Source: Rhodococcus tibetensis (GTDB taxonomy: Bacteria; Actinomycetota; Actinomycetes; Mycobacteriales; Mycobacteriaceae). From it: DNA of 64,000 bases. This document shows positions 16,433 through 25,055 of the stretch, in pieces. A program made the translations under genes and the position numbers. The notes below the pieces were generated by a model. That model saw only the letters and a program-made list of their open reading frames with translations. It was not told where the DNA came from and searched no databases. Position 1 is the stretch's first letter. The number at the start of each line of letters is the position of its first letter. The stretch spans positions 186,001-250,000 of the forward strand of contig NZ_JANFQF010000008.1 of the NCBI RefSeq assembly GCF_024438035.1. The letters run 5' to 3'.

Positions 16433-19056
16433 GCTGCCGGTGACCTTCCTTCGCGTCGTGCATGTGTGGTGGTGCGTTCGCGTGCCGGGCGGCCGATTCC
16501 CTCGGCGATGGCCCGCAGTTCCTCGACGGTCTTCTCGGAGCCGTGCTCGGACCCGGCCATCCGGGAGATGGTTTCCTCCATCAGGGTGCCGCCGAGGTCG
16601 TTGGCGCCGCCCTGCAACATCACCTGAGTACCCGTGACACCGAGTTTCACCCAACTTGTCTGAATGTTCGGGATACGGCCGTGCAACATGATCCGGGCCA
16701 GGGCGTGGACCGCGCGATTGTCTCGGTTGGTCGGGCCCGGACGCGACGCACCCGCCAGATACAGCGGCGCGCTCTGGTGCACGAACGGCAGCGGCACGAA
16801 CTCGGTGAAACCACCGGTCCGATCCTGGATCCCGCGCAGCACCCGCAGATGCCCCACCCAATGCTTGGGGTTGTCGACGTGGCCGTACATCATCGTCGAA
16901 CTGGACCGCAGCCCCACCTCGTGCGCAGTGGTCACCACCTCGACCCAGGTGGCCGTGGGCAACTTGCCCTTGGTGAGCACCCAGCGGACCTCGTCGTCGA
17001 GGATCTCGGCGGCGGTGCCCGGGATGGTGTCGAGGCCGGCCTCCCGCAAGTCGGTGAGCCAGTCACGGATACTCTGACCACCCTTGGCAGCACCGTTGAC
17101 GATCTCCATAGGACTGAACGCGTGCACGTGCATCGACGGCACCCGCGCCTTCACCGCGCGCACCAGGTCCGCATATCCGGTGACCGGAAGTTCGGGGTCG
17201 ATGCCACCCTGCATGCAGACCTCGGTGGCCCCGGCGACGTGCGCCTCCCAGGCCCGGTCCGCCACCTCCGACGTCGACAGGGTGAACGCGTCCGCGTCCC
17301 CCTTGCGCTGCGCGAACGCACAGAACCGGCAGCCGGTGTAGCAGATGTTGGTGAAATTGATGTTCCGGTTGACCACGTAGGTGACCTCGTCACCGACGGC
17401 CTCCTTGCGGAGCGCGTCGGCCAACGCCACCATCGCCTCGAGTCCCGGACCCTCGGCCGTGGCCAGGGCCAGGTACTCGTCGTCCGTGCACCCGGCCGGA
17501 TCCCGTTCCGCGCTGCGCAGCGCGGCCAGGACGTCGGTGTCCACCCGCACCGGGCCGCTCAACTCCAGCACCTGCTCGCGGACGGTCTCCCAGTCCCCGA
17601 ATGCGCTACCGAGGTCGCTGCGGGTCTGCGTGTTACGCCCGTCCGTATCGATCCCGGTGTTCAGGTCTACCCGGCCGGTCGACTCCCACGACTCGTCCGG
17701 CTCCTGCCAGGGCAGGCCCACGGGCGTCGTATCGCGCCTCGCCAGCCCGGTCTGCGGGTCGGCGAGCGCCTGTACGTGCCCGAGAATCCGCGGATCGATC
17801 CACGGCGAGCCGGCCAGCACGAACTGCGGCTGCGCCGCCGTGCGCTCGGTGAGCTCGAACCCGGCCTCCGCCGTGATCGCGGCCAGGGTGTCCAGGTTCG
17901 GCCACGGACGCTCCGGGTTCACGTGGTCCGGGGTCAGCGGCGACACTCCACCCCAGTCGTCGACACCCGCACCCAGCAGCGCGGCGCATTCGGTGTTCGA
18001 CACCAGGTTGGGCGGCGACTGAATCCGCATCCCCGGGCCCAACAGCAACCGGGACACCGCGATCGACGCCAGGAACTCCTCGAGGCCCGCGTCCGGGGCA
18101 TCGCGCATCGCGGTATCGGGTTTGGCCAGGAAGTTCTGGACGATCACTTCCTGAATATGACCGAACGCCTTGTGCGACTTGCGGATCGCCATGATCGATT
18201 CCGCCCGCTCCCGCACGGTCTCACCGATGCCCACCAGAATGCCCGTCGTGAACGGCACGTTCAGTCGGCCCGCGTCGGTGAGCGTCCGCAGCCGCACCGC
18301 CGGATCCTTGTCCGGGCTGCCGTAGTGGCACTCCCCCTTGTCGGTGAACAATCGGGTGGCCGTGGTCTCGAGCATCATGCCCATCGAGGGCGCCACCGGC
18401 TTGAGGCGGGAAATTTCTTCCCAGTTCATCACCCCCGGGTTTAGGTGTGGCAGCAGCCCGGTCTCCTCGAGCACCCGGATCGACATGGCCCGCAGGTAAT
18501 CGAGCGTCGAGTCGTAACCACGCTCATCGAGCCACTGCTTGGCCTCGGGCCACCGATCCTCCGGACGGTCACCCAACGTGAACAGGGCTTCCTTGCACCC
18601 CAATTCGGCACCCTGCCGGGCAATCTCGAGCACCTCGTCCGGCTCGAGGTACGCACCGCGCCCCTCGGCCCGCAGCTTGCCCGGCACGGTCACGAACGTG
18701 CAGTAGTGGCACTTGTCGCGGCACAACCGCGTCAAGGGAATGAACACCTTGCGTGAATAGGTGACCGCTCCCGGCCTCCCGGCCGCCAGCAGCCCCGCAT
18801 CACGGACCTTCGCCGCCGACGAACACAGATCAACGAGACTTTCGCCCCGGGCCTGCAGCAGGATCGTCGCCTCGTCGACGTTCAACGTCGCGCCGTCGCG
18901 GGCGCGGCGCAACACGCGTCGCATAGCGGATGCGGAAGGTGCCACTTCCTGCACCGATGCGCCAGTCGGGGTCGCCGCTGGAACACCCGGCATGGGGAGC
19001 ATGGTGGGCCGGCCGGTTTCTTCACCTGAATGGGTCACCCAGCGATCATGCGCCAC
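16429..19056 (-). CDS. fbiC: FO synthase (7,8-didemethyl-8-hydroxy-5-deazariboflavin synthase)
   Basis: 875 residues from the GTG at 19056; ATG at 19002 is an alternative start. It is the fused two-domain radical SAM enzyme that builds the deazaflavin chromophore of coenzyme F420 from tyrosine and a pyrimidine. The CofG-like half has CRDKCHYC (Cys112, 116, 119), and the CofH-like half has CYTGCRFC, each a CxxxCxxC cluster site. Conserved segments [38 protein letters not shown] and [24 protein letters not shown] are intact. The C-terminus overlaps the next gene by four bases. The small acidic gene ends 45 bases upstream. Confidence 0.97.
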   Translation of the reverse strand: MAHDRWVTHSGEETGRPTMLPMPGVPAATPTGASVQEVAPSASAMRRVLRRARDGATLNVDEATILLQARGESLVDLCSSAAKVRDAGLLAAGRPGAVTYSRKVFIPLTRLCRDKCHYCTFVTVPGKLRAEGRGAYLEPDEVLEIARQGAELGCKEALFTLGDRPEDRWPEAKQWLDERGYDSTLDYLRAMSIRVLEETGLLPHLNPGVMNWEEISRLKPVAPSMGMMLETTATRLFTDKGECHYGSPDKDPAVRLRTLTDAGRLNVPFTTGILVGIGETVRERAESIMAIRKSHKAFGHIQEVIVQNFLAKPDTAMRDAPDAGLEEFLASIAVSRLLLGPGMRIQSPPNLVSNTECAALLGAGVDDWGGVSPLTPDHVNPERPWPNLDTLAAITAEAGFELTERTAAQPQFVLAGSPWIDPRILGHVQALADPQTGLARRDTTPVGLPWQEPDESWESTGRVDLNTGIDTDGRNTQTRSDLGSAFGDWETVREQVLELSGPVRVDTDVLAALRSAERDPAGCTDDEYLALATAEGPGLEAMVALADALRKEAVGDEVTYVVNRNINFTNICYTGCRFCAFAQRKGDADAFTLSTSEVADRAWEAHVAGATEVCMQGGIDPELPVTGYADLVRAVKARVPSMHVHAFSPMEIVNGAAKGGQSIRDWLTDLREAGLDTIPGTAAEILDDEVRWVLTKGKLPTATWVEVVTTAHEVGLRSSSTMMYGHVDNPKHWVGHLRVLRGIQDRTGGFTEFVPLPFVHQSAPLYLAGASRPGPTNRDNRAVHALARIMLHGRIPNIQTSWVKLGVTGTQVMLQGGANDLGGTLMEETISRMAGSEHGSEKTVEELRAIAEGIGRPARERTTTHARREGRSPAA

Positions 19057-19101
19057 GCACGAGCGCGCGTGCCACCCAGACTCCCCGAGCGGCGGGTACG
19101 G

Positions 19102-19287
19102 CTATTCGCGCGGATAGTCTTCGTCGTCCGGGACGACTCGACTCTGCTCTGCGGCGTCGGCCTCGTTCACTTCCAAAGACGACAACTCCTCGACCTGGTC
19201 GGTGGGCTCGTCGTCGACGGCCAGATCCTGCTCCAGACGGTCGGCTTCGGGTACCTCCGGAGAGTTGGCCGCATCGAATGACGTCAT
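19102..19287 (-). CDS. Small acidic protein of unknown function
   Basis: 61 residues, strongly acidic, with no hydrophobic segment or cysteine. The ATG is preceded by a good AGGAG-type ribosome site about eight bases away, which together with the short gap to fbiC supports a real gene. The motif PEADRLEQD near the N-terminus and DDEDYPRE at the end look like a conserved actinobacterial miniprotein, probably disordered. Function unknown. It is divergent from the PH-domain pair, with 83 bases between start codons. Confidence 0.7.
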   Translation of the reverse strand: MTSFDAANSPEVPEADRLEQDLAVDDEPTDQVEELSSLEVNEADAAEQSRVVPDDEDYPRE

Positions 19288-19370
19288 GTCTGCGCTCCTT
19301 TCACTTCGGGGGGACCTCCCACGATAGGTCGGTTCTCGACAGAATGCCGGTACACGGCCAAAGTAGGGGC

Positions 19371-19874
19371 ATGAGTGCGCCCGCCACCGTCACCATGGCC
19401 GACCCGCTGTGGCGACCCAGTCCCCGAGCCAGGCAGTTGTGGGCAATCAACGCCGCACTCCTGTGGCTACCAGTCTTCGCCCTCCAGGCGGTGGGCGCCT
19501 TCGTCGGCAGCTGGTGGCCGGCGTGGGCCCAGATCGCCGTTTTGGCAATCACTCTCGCCCTTGCACTGCTGCACGTCACCGTCGTTCCGTTCTGGCGTTA
19601 TCGCGTGCATCGCTGGGAGATCAGCGACACCGCCGTGTACACGCGCACCGGATGGTTCACACAGGAACGACGCATCGCACCCATCTCCCGGGTACAGACG
19701 GTCGACACCGAACGCGGTCCCATCGACCGCATGCTCGGACTCGCCACTGTCACCGTCACCACGGCCTCGTCGGCCGGTGCGGTCAAGATCACCGCCCTCG
19801 ATCAGGACATCGCCGATCGCACCGTAGCCCAGCTCACCGAGATCGCCGGCACCAACCTCGGTGACGCCACGTGA
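19371..19874 (+). CDS. Bacterial PH domain membrane protein, YdbS-like
   Basis: 167 residues from the ATG at 19371 (TAGGGG upstream). Two hydrophobic helices (about residues 28-70) precede a bacterial pleckstrin-homology (bPH2) domain that begins WRYRVHRWEISDTAVYTRTGW and continues with RRIAPISRVQTVD and ATVTVTTASSAG. It is the small partner of the YdbS/YdbT pair: the next gene, a larger protein of the same type, starts within its stop codon (GTGA). These pairs are membrane proteins of unknown function. An apparent extension upstream to 18930 runs antisense to fbiC and is not used. Confidence 0.85.
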   Translation: MSAPATVTMADPLWRPSPRARQLWAINAALLWLPVFALQAVGAFVGSWWPAWAQIAVLAITLALALLHVTVVPFWRYRVHRWEISDTAVYTRTGWFTQERRIAPISRVQTVDTERGPIDRMLGLATVTVTTASSAGAVKITALDQDIADRTVAQLTEIAGTNLGDAT

Positions 19875-21412
19875 CCGCAGCCCCGCGGCCCGGAGTCGCG
19901 CCTCCCCTCGCGCACGGTGAGGCCGCGGTCGCTGCCGAGGCGGAACAACCGTGGCTCCGCCTGGATCGACGGATGCTGCTGGTGCACCCGGTGAGCGAGA
20001 TCGTGAAGCTGCTCCCGGTCCTGTTGCTGTCGCTGGTGGTGGGCAGCCAGAGCGGCAATCACGTGTGGGGCCTGATCGCGGTGGTCGCGTTCGTGGCTCT
20101 CGGTCTGTCGCGCTGGTTCACCACGAGCTACCGCATCGGCCCCGTTCACGTGCAACTGAGACAGGGACTTTTCCGCAAACGGCTTCTGTCCATTCCACGA
20201 AACCGCATCCGGTCGGTGGATGTCGAAGCGGGCGTCCTGCATCGCCTCCTCGGGTTGTCGATCGTCCGGATCGGCACAGGACAGCAGGTCGGGTCCAAAC
20301 CGGACGCGGCGACGTTCGAACTCAATGCGCTCTCCGCCGCCCTCGTGCCGGATCTGCGCGCCGCTCTGCTCACCCGCACACCCGAAACAGTGCCAGGACC
20401 CGACGCGAGCGCGACCGAGTCCCCTGTCCGCGAGATCGGCCACTGGAAGCCCACCTGGGTTCGATACGCCCCGTTCTCGATAACCGGGGTGGTGACCATC
20501 GGCGCGATCGTCGGCGTTGCGTTCCAGTACGGACTCGCCCGGGAGATCGCTCGGTCGTCGACGGTGACCGAAGGTATCGAGTCGGCCGAACGGCTCGGTG
20601 TCGCGCTCGTCGTGGTCGTCGGAATCGTCCTACTCCTGATCGCTGCCAGTGCGCTGGCGTGCGTCCGCTATCTCCTCGCGTACGGCAACCTGACCCTCAC
20701 CGACAACGGGCGGACGCTGCACGTCAGCCACGGCCTCCTGAAGACGCGGCAGACGACTCTCGACCGTGCGAGGTTGCGCGGCACGACCTTGAAGGAGCCG
20801 TTGCTTCTCCGGCTGGCCGGCGGCGCCCGGCTCGATGCCGTCATGACCGGCGTGAGCGCCGAGAAGCACGAGTCTTCTCTCCTGCTCCCCCAGGCGCCGC
20901 GCCGAGAAGCCGAACGGGTGATGGCCACGGTGATCGGAGACAGTCGTCAAGCCGCGGTGGCCCTCCAACCGCACGGGGCTGCCGCGCGACGACGGCGCTT
21001 CACGCGGGCGCTGGCGCCGGCGGGTGTCGCGCTCCTCGCCGCGCTTTTGCTCGTGAGCCTGGGCCGGCCGGTGTTCTGGCCCGTCTGGGTGGGGATCGGT
21101 GTGTTCACGATCGGCGCCGCCGCCCTCGCGTGGGACCGGTACCGCGGGCTCGGCCACGCGGTTCTTCCCGGTTGGCTGATCACCCGCAGCGGCTCCCTCG
21201 ACCGGGCCCGCGACAGCCTCGAAGCGAACGGCATCATCGGGTGGACCGTCCGCCAGACGTTCTTCCAACGCCGGTCGGGGGTGGCCACCGTCATCGCCGC
21301 CACGCCGGCGGGCACCGGGAAATACCTCGTGATCGACCTGCCTGCCGATCAGGCCTGGACTCTCATCGAGTCCGTCACTCCCGGTGGAGGTGACGTGTGG
21401 GCGCGCCGCTGA
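19871..21412 (+). CDS. Bacterial PH domain membrane protein, YdbT-like
   Basis: 513 residues; the GTG start overlaps the stop of the preceding YdbS-like gene. It has three copies of the bPH2 fold separated by pairs of transmembrane helices: the first around TSYRIGPVHVQLRQGLFRKR and IPRNRIRSVD, the second around LTDNGRTLHVSHGLLKTRQTTL, the third around LPGWLITRSGSLDRARDSLE and QTFFQRRSGVATV. This layout is that of YdbT. The protein presumably forms a complex with its smaller partner in the cytoplasmic membrane. Its last 16 bases overlap the uracil-DNA glycosylase gene. Confidence 0.85.
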   Translation: MTAAPRPGVAPPLAHGEAAVAAEAEQPWLRLDRRMLLVHPVSEIVKLLPVLLLSLVVGSQSGNHVWGLIAVVAFVALGLSRWFTTSYRIGPVHVQLRQGLFRKRLLSIPRNRIRSVDVEAGVLHRLLGLSIVRIGTGQQVGSKPDAATFELNALSAALVPDLRAALLTRTPETVPGPDASATESPVREIGHWKPTWVRYAPFSITGVVTIGAIVGVAFQYGLAREIARSSTVTEGIESAERLGVALVVVVGIVLLLIAASALACVRYLLAYGNLTLTDNGRTLHVSHGLLKTRQTTLDRARLRGTTLKEPLLLRLAGGARLDAVMTGVSAEKHESSLLLPQAPRREAERVMATVIGDSRQAAVALQPHGAAARRRRFTRALAPAGVALLAALLLVSLGRPVFWPVWVGIGVFTIGAAALAWDRYRGLGHAVLPGWLITRSGSLDRARDSLEANGIIGWTVRQTFFQRRSGVATVIAATPAGTGKYLVIDLPADQAWTLIESVTPGGGDVWARR

Positions 21413-22110
21413 ACGACATCGCGCGTCTCGAGGCCGAACTCGTCGACTGCCGGGCCTGCCCCCGTCTGGTGGAGTGGCGAGAGAAGGTTGCCCTCGAGAA
21501 GCGCGCCGCCTATCGGGGTGAGACATATTGGGGCCGACCGGTTCCCGGATTCGGACCACCCGACGCCGCGATGCTGATCGTCGGACTCGCTCCCGCCGCA
21601 CACGGCGGCAACCGGACGGGACGCATGTTCACCGGCGACCGCAGCGGCGACTTCCTCTACGCCGCGCTGCATGCCGTCGGGCTGGCAAGTCAGCCGACCG
21701 CCACGCACATCGGTGACGGTCTCGAGTTGTTCGGCACCAGAGTTACCGCCCCCGTGCACTGCGCGCCGCCCGACAACAAACCCACTCCCACCGAACGGCA
21801 GACCTGTCGTCGCTGGCTCGATGCCGAACTGAAGATTCTGCAGCCTCGGCTTCGATCGGTGATCGTGCTGGGCGGGTTCGGCTGGCAGGCGCTGCTGCCC
21901 GTGCTGTCAGACGCCGGATGGGTCGTCCCGAAACCCCGCCCCAAGTTCGGGCACGGCGCCCATGTCGAACTCGCCGGCCGAACCGAACCTCTGCACCTGT
22001 TCGGGTGCTACCACGTCAGCCAGCAGAACACCTTCACCGGCCGATTGACCCCCAGCATGCTCGAAGCCGTACTGGCCGACGCCGGACGCGCTGCGGGGCT
22101 CCTCGGGTAG
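21397..22110 (+). CDS. udgB: Uracil-DNA glycosylase, family 5 (UdgB)
   Basis: 237 residues. It removes uracil and other deaminated bases from DNA. The iron-sulfur cysteines are visible as CRACPRL near the N-terminus and Cys pairs around HCAPPDNKPTPTERQTC. Catalytic motif 1 reads GLAPAAHGGNRTGR and motif 2 reads HVSQQNTFTGRLT, both diagnostic of family 5. The start overlaps the upstream PH-domain gene by 16 bases in another frame, so expression is likely coupled. A strong inverted repeat follows the stop. Confidence 0.93.
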   Translation: MGAPLNDIARLEAELVDCRACPRLVEWREKVALEKRAAYRGETYWGRPVPGFGPPDAAMLIVGLAPAAHGGNRTGRMFTGDRSGDFLYAALHAVGLASQPTATHIGDGLELFGTRVTAPVHCAPPDNKPTPTERQTCRRWLDAELKILQPRLRSVIVLGGFGWQALLPVLSDAGWVVPKPRPKFGHGAHVELAGRTEPLHLFGCYHVSQQNTFTGRLTPSMLEAVLADAGRAAGLLG

Positions 22111-22150
22111 CCGCGCGCTCCCGACCGCCCCGCCCGCCCCCGGCCACCGC

Positions 22151-22197
22151 ACGAACGGGACGCCCGTTCGATCTGACGCAACGGGCGTCCCGTTCGT
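22151..22197. terminator. Bidirectional terminator between udgB and the HemD-like gene
   Basis: A perfect 18-base inverted repeat (ACGAACGGGACGCCCGTT, 22151-22168, and its complement at 22180-22197) with an 11-base loop lies between two convergent genes. There is no T-tract, as is common in high-GC Actinobacteria. Confidence 0.75.
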
Positions 22198-22214
22198 CCG
22201 ACACGCGAAGAACG

Positions 22215-23048
22215 TCACCGCCGGTTCGGCAGTTCCTCGATGATGAACTTGGCCATGCTGCCCAGTCGCGAGCGGGTAGGTTGCAGGGTGTCGACGCCGA
22301 GCACGGTCAGAGGCGACGCCGTCACCGAGCCGACGCAGATCGCGGCCACCGGCCCGTTGAACGCGCGCACCAGAGCATCGACACGGCCTGCATCCTTCGC
22401 GGTGCTCAGCAGCGAGGACACCGCCGGCGCACTGGTGAAGGTGACCGCGTCGACGTCCCCACGGACGATGCCGTCGAGCAGCGCCCGCAGGGGTCGTTGA
22501 TCGATTGGGCGGATCCACCGGTACACCGACACCGCCGTGGTCTGCGCGCCCGCCTCGGCCAGGGAGACACTCAGATCGGTGATCGGTTCCCATTCCGTGA
22601 TCGTCCCGTGCAGCTGGACTGCAACGTGTAATCCCCGCACGCCCTCGGCGATGAGGTGATTCGACACTTCCTCCGACGACTCCGTCTCCGGGGACCATTC
22701 TTCCCGTAGGCCCGCGCCGCGCACGGCGCCTTTGGCCTTGGGGCCGCGGGTGATGATCCGTGCCGTACGCAATGCGCTGAGGAGACCGTCTTCATCGCCC
22801 CAGGCCCGTGCGGCGTCCATCCACCCCCGGAAGCCGACGGCCGTACTGATCACGACGAGGTCCGGCGGCGACGCGATGATGTCGGATGTGCGTGCTTTCA
22901 GATCGGAGTCGTCCACCAACGGCAGCACATGGATGGCGGGGGTGTGCTTCACGGTGGCACCGTGCCGTTCGAGCAGCGTGACGAACTCCGCGGCTCGGCG
23001 TTCGGCGGTGACGGCGATGGTCAGTCCCGCGAGTTCATCGTTCGACAT
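22215..23048 (-). CDS. Uroporphyrinogen-III synthase (HemD)-like protein
   Basis: 277 residues from the ATG at 23048. HemD-fold signs include LAGLTIAVTAERRAAEFVTLLERHGATV at the start, DLVVISTAVGFRGWMDAARAWG, VQLHGTITEW, AVSVYRWIRP, DAVTFTSAPAVSSLL and AAICVGSVTASPL. The enzyme class closes hydroxymethylbilane to uroporphyrinogen III. This copy resembles the mycobacterial Rv0260c type, which carries an additional C-terminal winged helix; here the protein ends before that domain. It may therefore be a secondary HemD-like protein, since actinobacteria usually also have a main hemD. It is divergent from the VOC gene with 39 bases between starts. Confidence 0.8.
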   Translation of the reverse strand: MSNDELAGLTIAVTAERRAAEFVTLLERHGATVKHTPAIHVLPLVDDSDLKARTSDIIASPPDLVVISTAVGFRGWMDAARAWGDEDGLLSALRTARIITRGPKAKGAVRGAGLREEWSPETESSEEVSNHLIAEGVRGLHVAVQLHGTITEWEPITDLSVSLAEAGAQTTAVSVYRWIRPIDQRPLRALLDGIVRGDVDAVTFTSAPAVSSLLSTAKDAGRVDALVRAFNGPVAAICVGSVTASPLTVLGVDTLQPTRSRLGSMAKFIIEELPNRR

Positions 23049-23087
23049 TGTCCCAGTGTGACGGACTTTCCGGCTTATGCTGACGAT

Positions 23088-23459
23088 ATGATCACCGCTG
23101 TGCACACGCTCGTCTATGCCGACGACGCCGAGGCTGCCCGCGATTTCTTCCGGGACGTGCTGGGCTGGGACCACGTGGACGCCGGGGGTGGCTGGCTGAT
23201 CTTCCGCACCGGACCCTCCGAGATGGGCGTGCACCCCACGTCGGACGACCGCGGCGGGGAGCCGTGGTCGACGCAGCCTCACCACGAGATTTCGCTCGTG
23301 TGCGACGACATCGAGGCGACGGTGGCCGAGCTGGAGGAAAAGGGCGCCGAGTTCACCCGGGACATTCGCGACGAAGGATACGGCCGCACTACCGCTCTGA
23401 AAGTTCCCGGGGCCGGCGAGATGATGGTGTATCAGCCGCAACACCCGGTCGCGTACTGA
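23088..23459 (+). CDS. VOC family (glyoxalase-like) protein
   Basis: 123 residues from the ATG at 23088. One vicinal-oxygen-chelate module pair: HTLVYADDAEAARDFFRDVLGWDHVD at the start, WLIFRTGPSEMGVHP, and HHEISLVCDDIEATVAELEEKGAEF in the second half. The usual metal ligand positions include His and Glu residues, but metal binding cannot be settled. Possible roles are a lyase, dioxygenase-like enzyme or antibiotic-binding protein; substrate unknown. It is monocistronic and ends 13 bases from the convergent membrane gene. Confidence 0.85.
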   Translation: MITAVHTLVYADDAEAARDFFRDVLGWDHVDAGGGWLIFRTGPSEMGVHPTSDDRGGEPWSTQPHHEISLVCDDIEATVAELEEKGAEFTRDIRDEGYGRTTALKVPGAGEMMVYQPQHPVAY

Positions 23460-23472
23460 GAGATATATGCGA

Positions 23473-23883
23473 TCAGGCGGAAACCGGGGAGGTCGGCGGA
23501 ACCGCCGACCCGACCTTCCACAGATACGCAGCAGGTGAAATCAACCCGCCGAGAAAGAGCAGCAATGTCCACGCGGACGCGAGCAGGAGAATGTCGCCGC
23601 CCGGACCGCCCAACATGCAGAGCAGGAAGCCTGCGGTCCACCCGACGAGCGGTAGGGCCGCGGAACCCACCCGGCCGGTCGCGGACCGCGCGGCGATCAC
23701 CAGGGCCACGTTGACCGCTCCGGCGACGAGAATGCTGACCGGGAACGGTGTCGCCCCGAGATACATCGGCAGAAAGAGAACGGCGAGGACGGCGCACAAA
23801 AAGCCGTCGAACACCAGCAGCGCAAGGGTAACCCTTGCGAGAACGTCCGTATGTTCAAGTTTCGCTGCGGTGCCGACGGCCAT
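23473..23883 (-). CDS. Four-helix membrane protein of unknown function, adjacent to mshB
   Basis: 136 residues with four predicted transmembrane helices and no charged motif suggesting an enzyme. Its place after mshB corresponds to mycobacterial Rv1171, a conserved integral membrane protein, as I remember it. The start ATG at 23883 has a fair upstream sequence and the gene lies just after the 52-residue miniprotein on the same strand. Function unknown. Confidence 0.75.
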   Translation of the reverse strand: MAVGTAAKLEHTDVLARVTLALLVFDGFLCAVLAVLFLPMYLGATPFPVSILVAGAVNVALVIAARSATGRVGSAALPLVGWTAGFLLCMLGGPGGDILLLASAWTLLLFLGGLISPAAYLWKVGSAVPPTSPVSA

Positions 23884-23897
23884 GTGTCAATAGTGGA

Positions 23898-24056
23898 TCA
23901 GGCTACCGGCGGGTAGCCCAGCAGGGTCAGCAAGTGACTCTGCATGTCGGCAAATCCGTACAGCACGCTGTAGTACAGCTCGCGCTGGGCGGGCCATGAC
24001 GGTTTCAGCGTGTCGACGAACGCCACAATGGCGTTCTGAACATCCCAGTTGTACAT
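23898..24056 (-). CDS. Miniprotein of 52 residues, no signal peptide
   Basis: The ATG at 24056 follows AGGAG by nine bases. The product begins MYNWDVQNAIVAFVDTLK and ends LLTLLGYPPVA; it is rich in Tyr, Trp and Leu and can form amphipathic helices, but has no cleavable signal. It sits between mshB and the Rv1171-like membrane gene, a position empty in mycobacteria. The 120-base upstream region has a CRP/GlxR-like palindrome, so it appears to have its own control. Its function is unknown; small mycomembrane or secreted peptides of other Mycobacteriales are possible analogues. Confidence 0.6.
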   Translation of the reverse strand: MYNWDVQNAIVAFVDTLKPSWPAQRELYYSVLYGFADMQSHLLTLLGYPPVA

Positions 24057-24104
24057 CGAATGCCTCTCCTGACGGGTGTCACAAGGACTCGGCCGAAGCC
24101 GCTG

Positions 24105-24120
24105 CGTGACGTGCGCCACA
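24105..24120 (-). promoter_or_regulatory. CRP/GlxR-like site upstream of the 52-residue miniprotein
   Basis: On the minus strand the 16-base sequence TGTGGCGCACGTCACG matches the TGTGA-N6-TCACA consensus at eight of ten positions. A possible -10 element TATTAC lies just upstream of it (near 24130). The site would therefore overlap or follow the transcription start, suggesting repression. Low certainty. Confidence 0.35.
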
Positions 24121-24176
24121 GTGTAATACGTCATGCCCGTCACAGTTGAGTGCGGTCGTGGCGCACACACCCGGGT

Positions 24177-25055
24177 TCAGAGTTCGACGCCGCCGAAGAG
24201 GTCGCGCTCGCGACCACGTCCGTCGACCTGCCCTGACAGACCACGGGCCAGCACGAAGTGTTCCTCCGTGAGGATGGGCTGCGCGATGGCGTTGGAGAGC
24301 GCGTACTCGGCACCTCCGGGTGCCACCGTCACCTGCGTGGCATGAGCCGCGAGAGCGGCCCGTTTGGCGTCGTACACCTCCCGCACGTCGATCACCGTGG
24401 TCACGTCGGAGTCCGGCACGCTCGGTAGTTCGCCGGGCTCGGGCAGTCGCCACCCCTCGGGAAGGTCGCCGATCCGGCAGATCCCCGACTCGAGCGCGCT
24501 TGCCTCGGTGACCGTCCAGTACAGCTTGGACACCGACCACGGCTCGCCGGCGTCCGGGAAACTTGTGGTCCCCGCCGCCTCCACGGCAGCCTCGGTGAGG
24601 CCATGCGCCTGGATGTGGTCGGGGTGCCCGTAGCCGCCGTGCTCGTCGTAGGTGACGACGACGTGCGGTCGCAGCTCCCGAATGACCGCCACCAGGGCCG
24701 CGATTGCGGTCTCTCTGTCCGCGTTGACAAAGGCACGAGGATTGGCCGCCGACGGGGTGCCCGCCATTCCGGAATCCCGAAAGTGTCCAGCCCCCAGAAG
24801 GAATCGCGGCCGTCCGGCGCCGAGAATCGAGAGAGCCGACGTCAGTTCACCGATCCGGTATCCGCCGAGTTGATCGGCCGCGCCGGCAACGAGCCCGGCC
24901 CAGTCGTCGCCGATCACCTCGCCTTCCTCACCCAGCGTGCAGGTCAGGACGTGCACCTCGGCACCCTCGGCGGCGTAACGCGCAATGGTGCCACCGGTAG
25001 TGATCGTCTCGTCGTCGGGATGGGCATGGACGAGCAGCAGTCGCCGGTCGGTCAT
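24177..25055 (-). CDS. mshB: N-acetyl-1-D-myo-inositol-2-amino-2-deoxy-alpha-D-glucopyranoside deacetylase
   Basis: 292 residues. It deacetylates GlcNAc-inositol in mycothiol biosynthesis, the main low-molecular-weight thiol of Actinobacteria. The LmbE-fold zinc site is visible as AHPDDE (His12, Asp15) and HPDH (His144-His147). TYDEHGGYGHPDHIQAH and the C-terminal EEHFVLARGLSGQ are typical of MshB rather than of the conjugate amidase Mca. The ATG overlaps the stop of the upstream lpqW-like gene in an ATGA, so translation is coupled. Confidence 0.95.
   Translation of the reverse strand: MTDRRLLLVHAHPDDETITTGGTIARYAAEGAEVHVLTCTLGEEGEVIGDDWAGLVAGAADQLGGYRIGELTSALSILGAGRPRFLLGAGHFRDSGMAGTPSAANPRAFVNADRETAIAALVAVIRELRPHVVVTYDEHGGYGHPDHIQAHGLTEAAVEAAGTTSFPDAGEPWSVSKLYWTVTEASALESGICRIGDLPEGWRLPEPGELPSVPDSDVTTVIDVREVYDAKRAALAAHATQVTVAPGGAEYALSNAIAQPILTEEHFVLARGLSGQVDGRGRERDLFGGVEL

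Noticed and set aside
16433-16861. N-terminal extension of the fbiC-coupled gene
   Set aside because: It lies inside fbiC in another frame; the ATGA overlap at 16429-16432 gives a natural start.
16462-18444. Plus-strand open frame of 660 codons
   Set aside because: Antisense of fbiC with low-complexity Arg/His/Gly composition.
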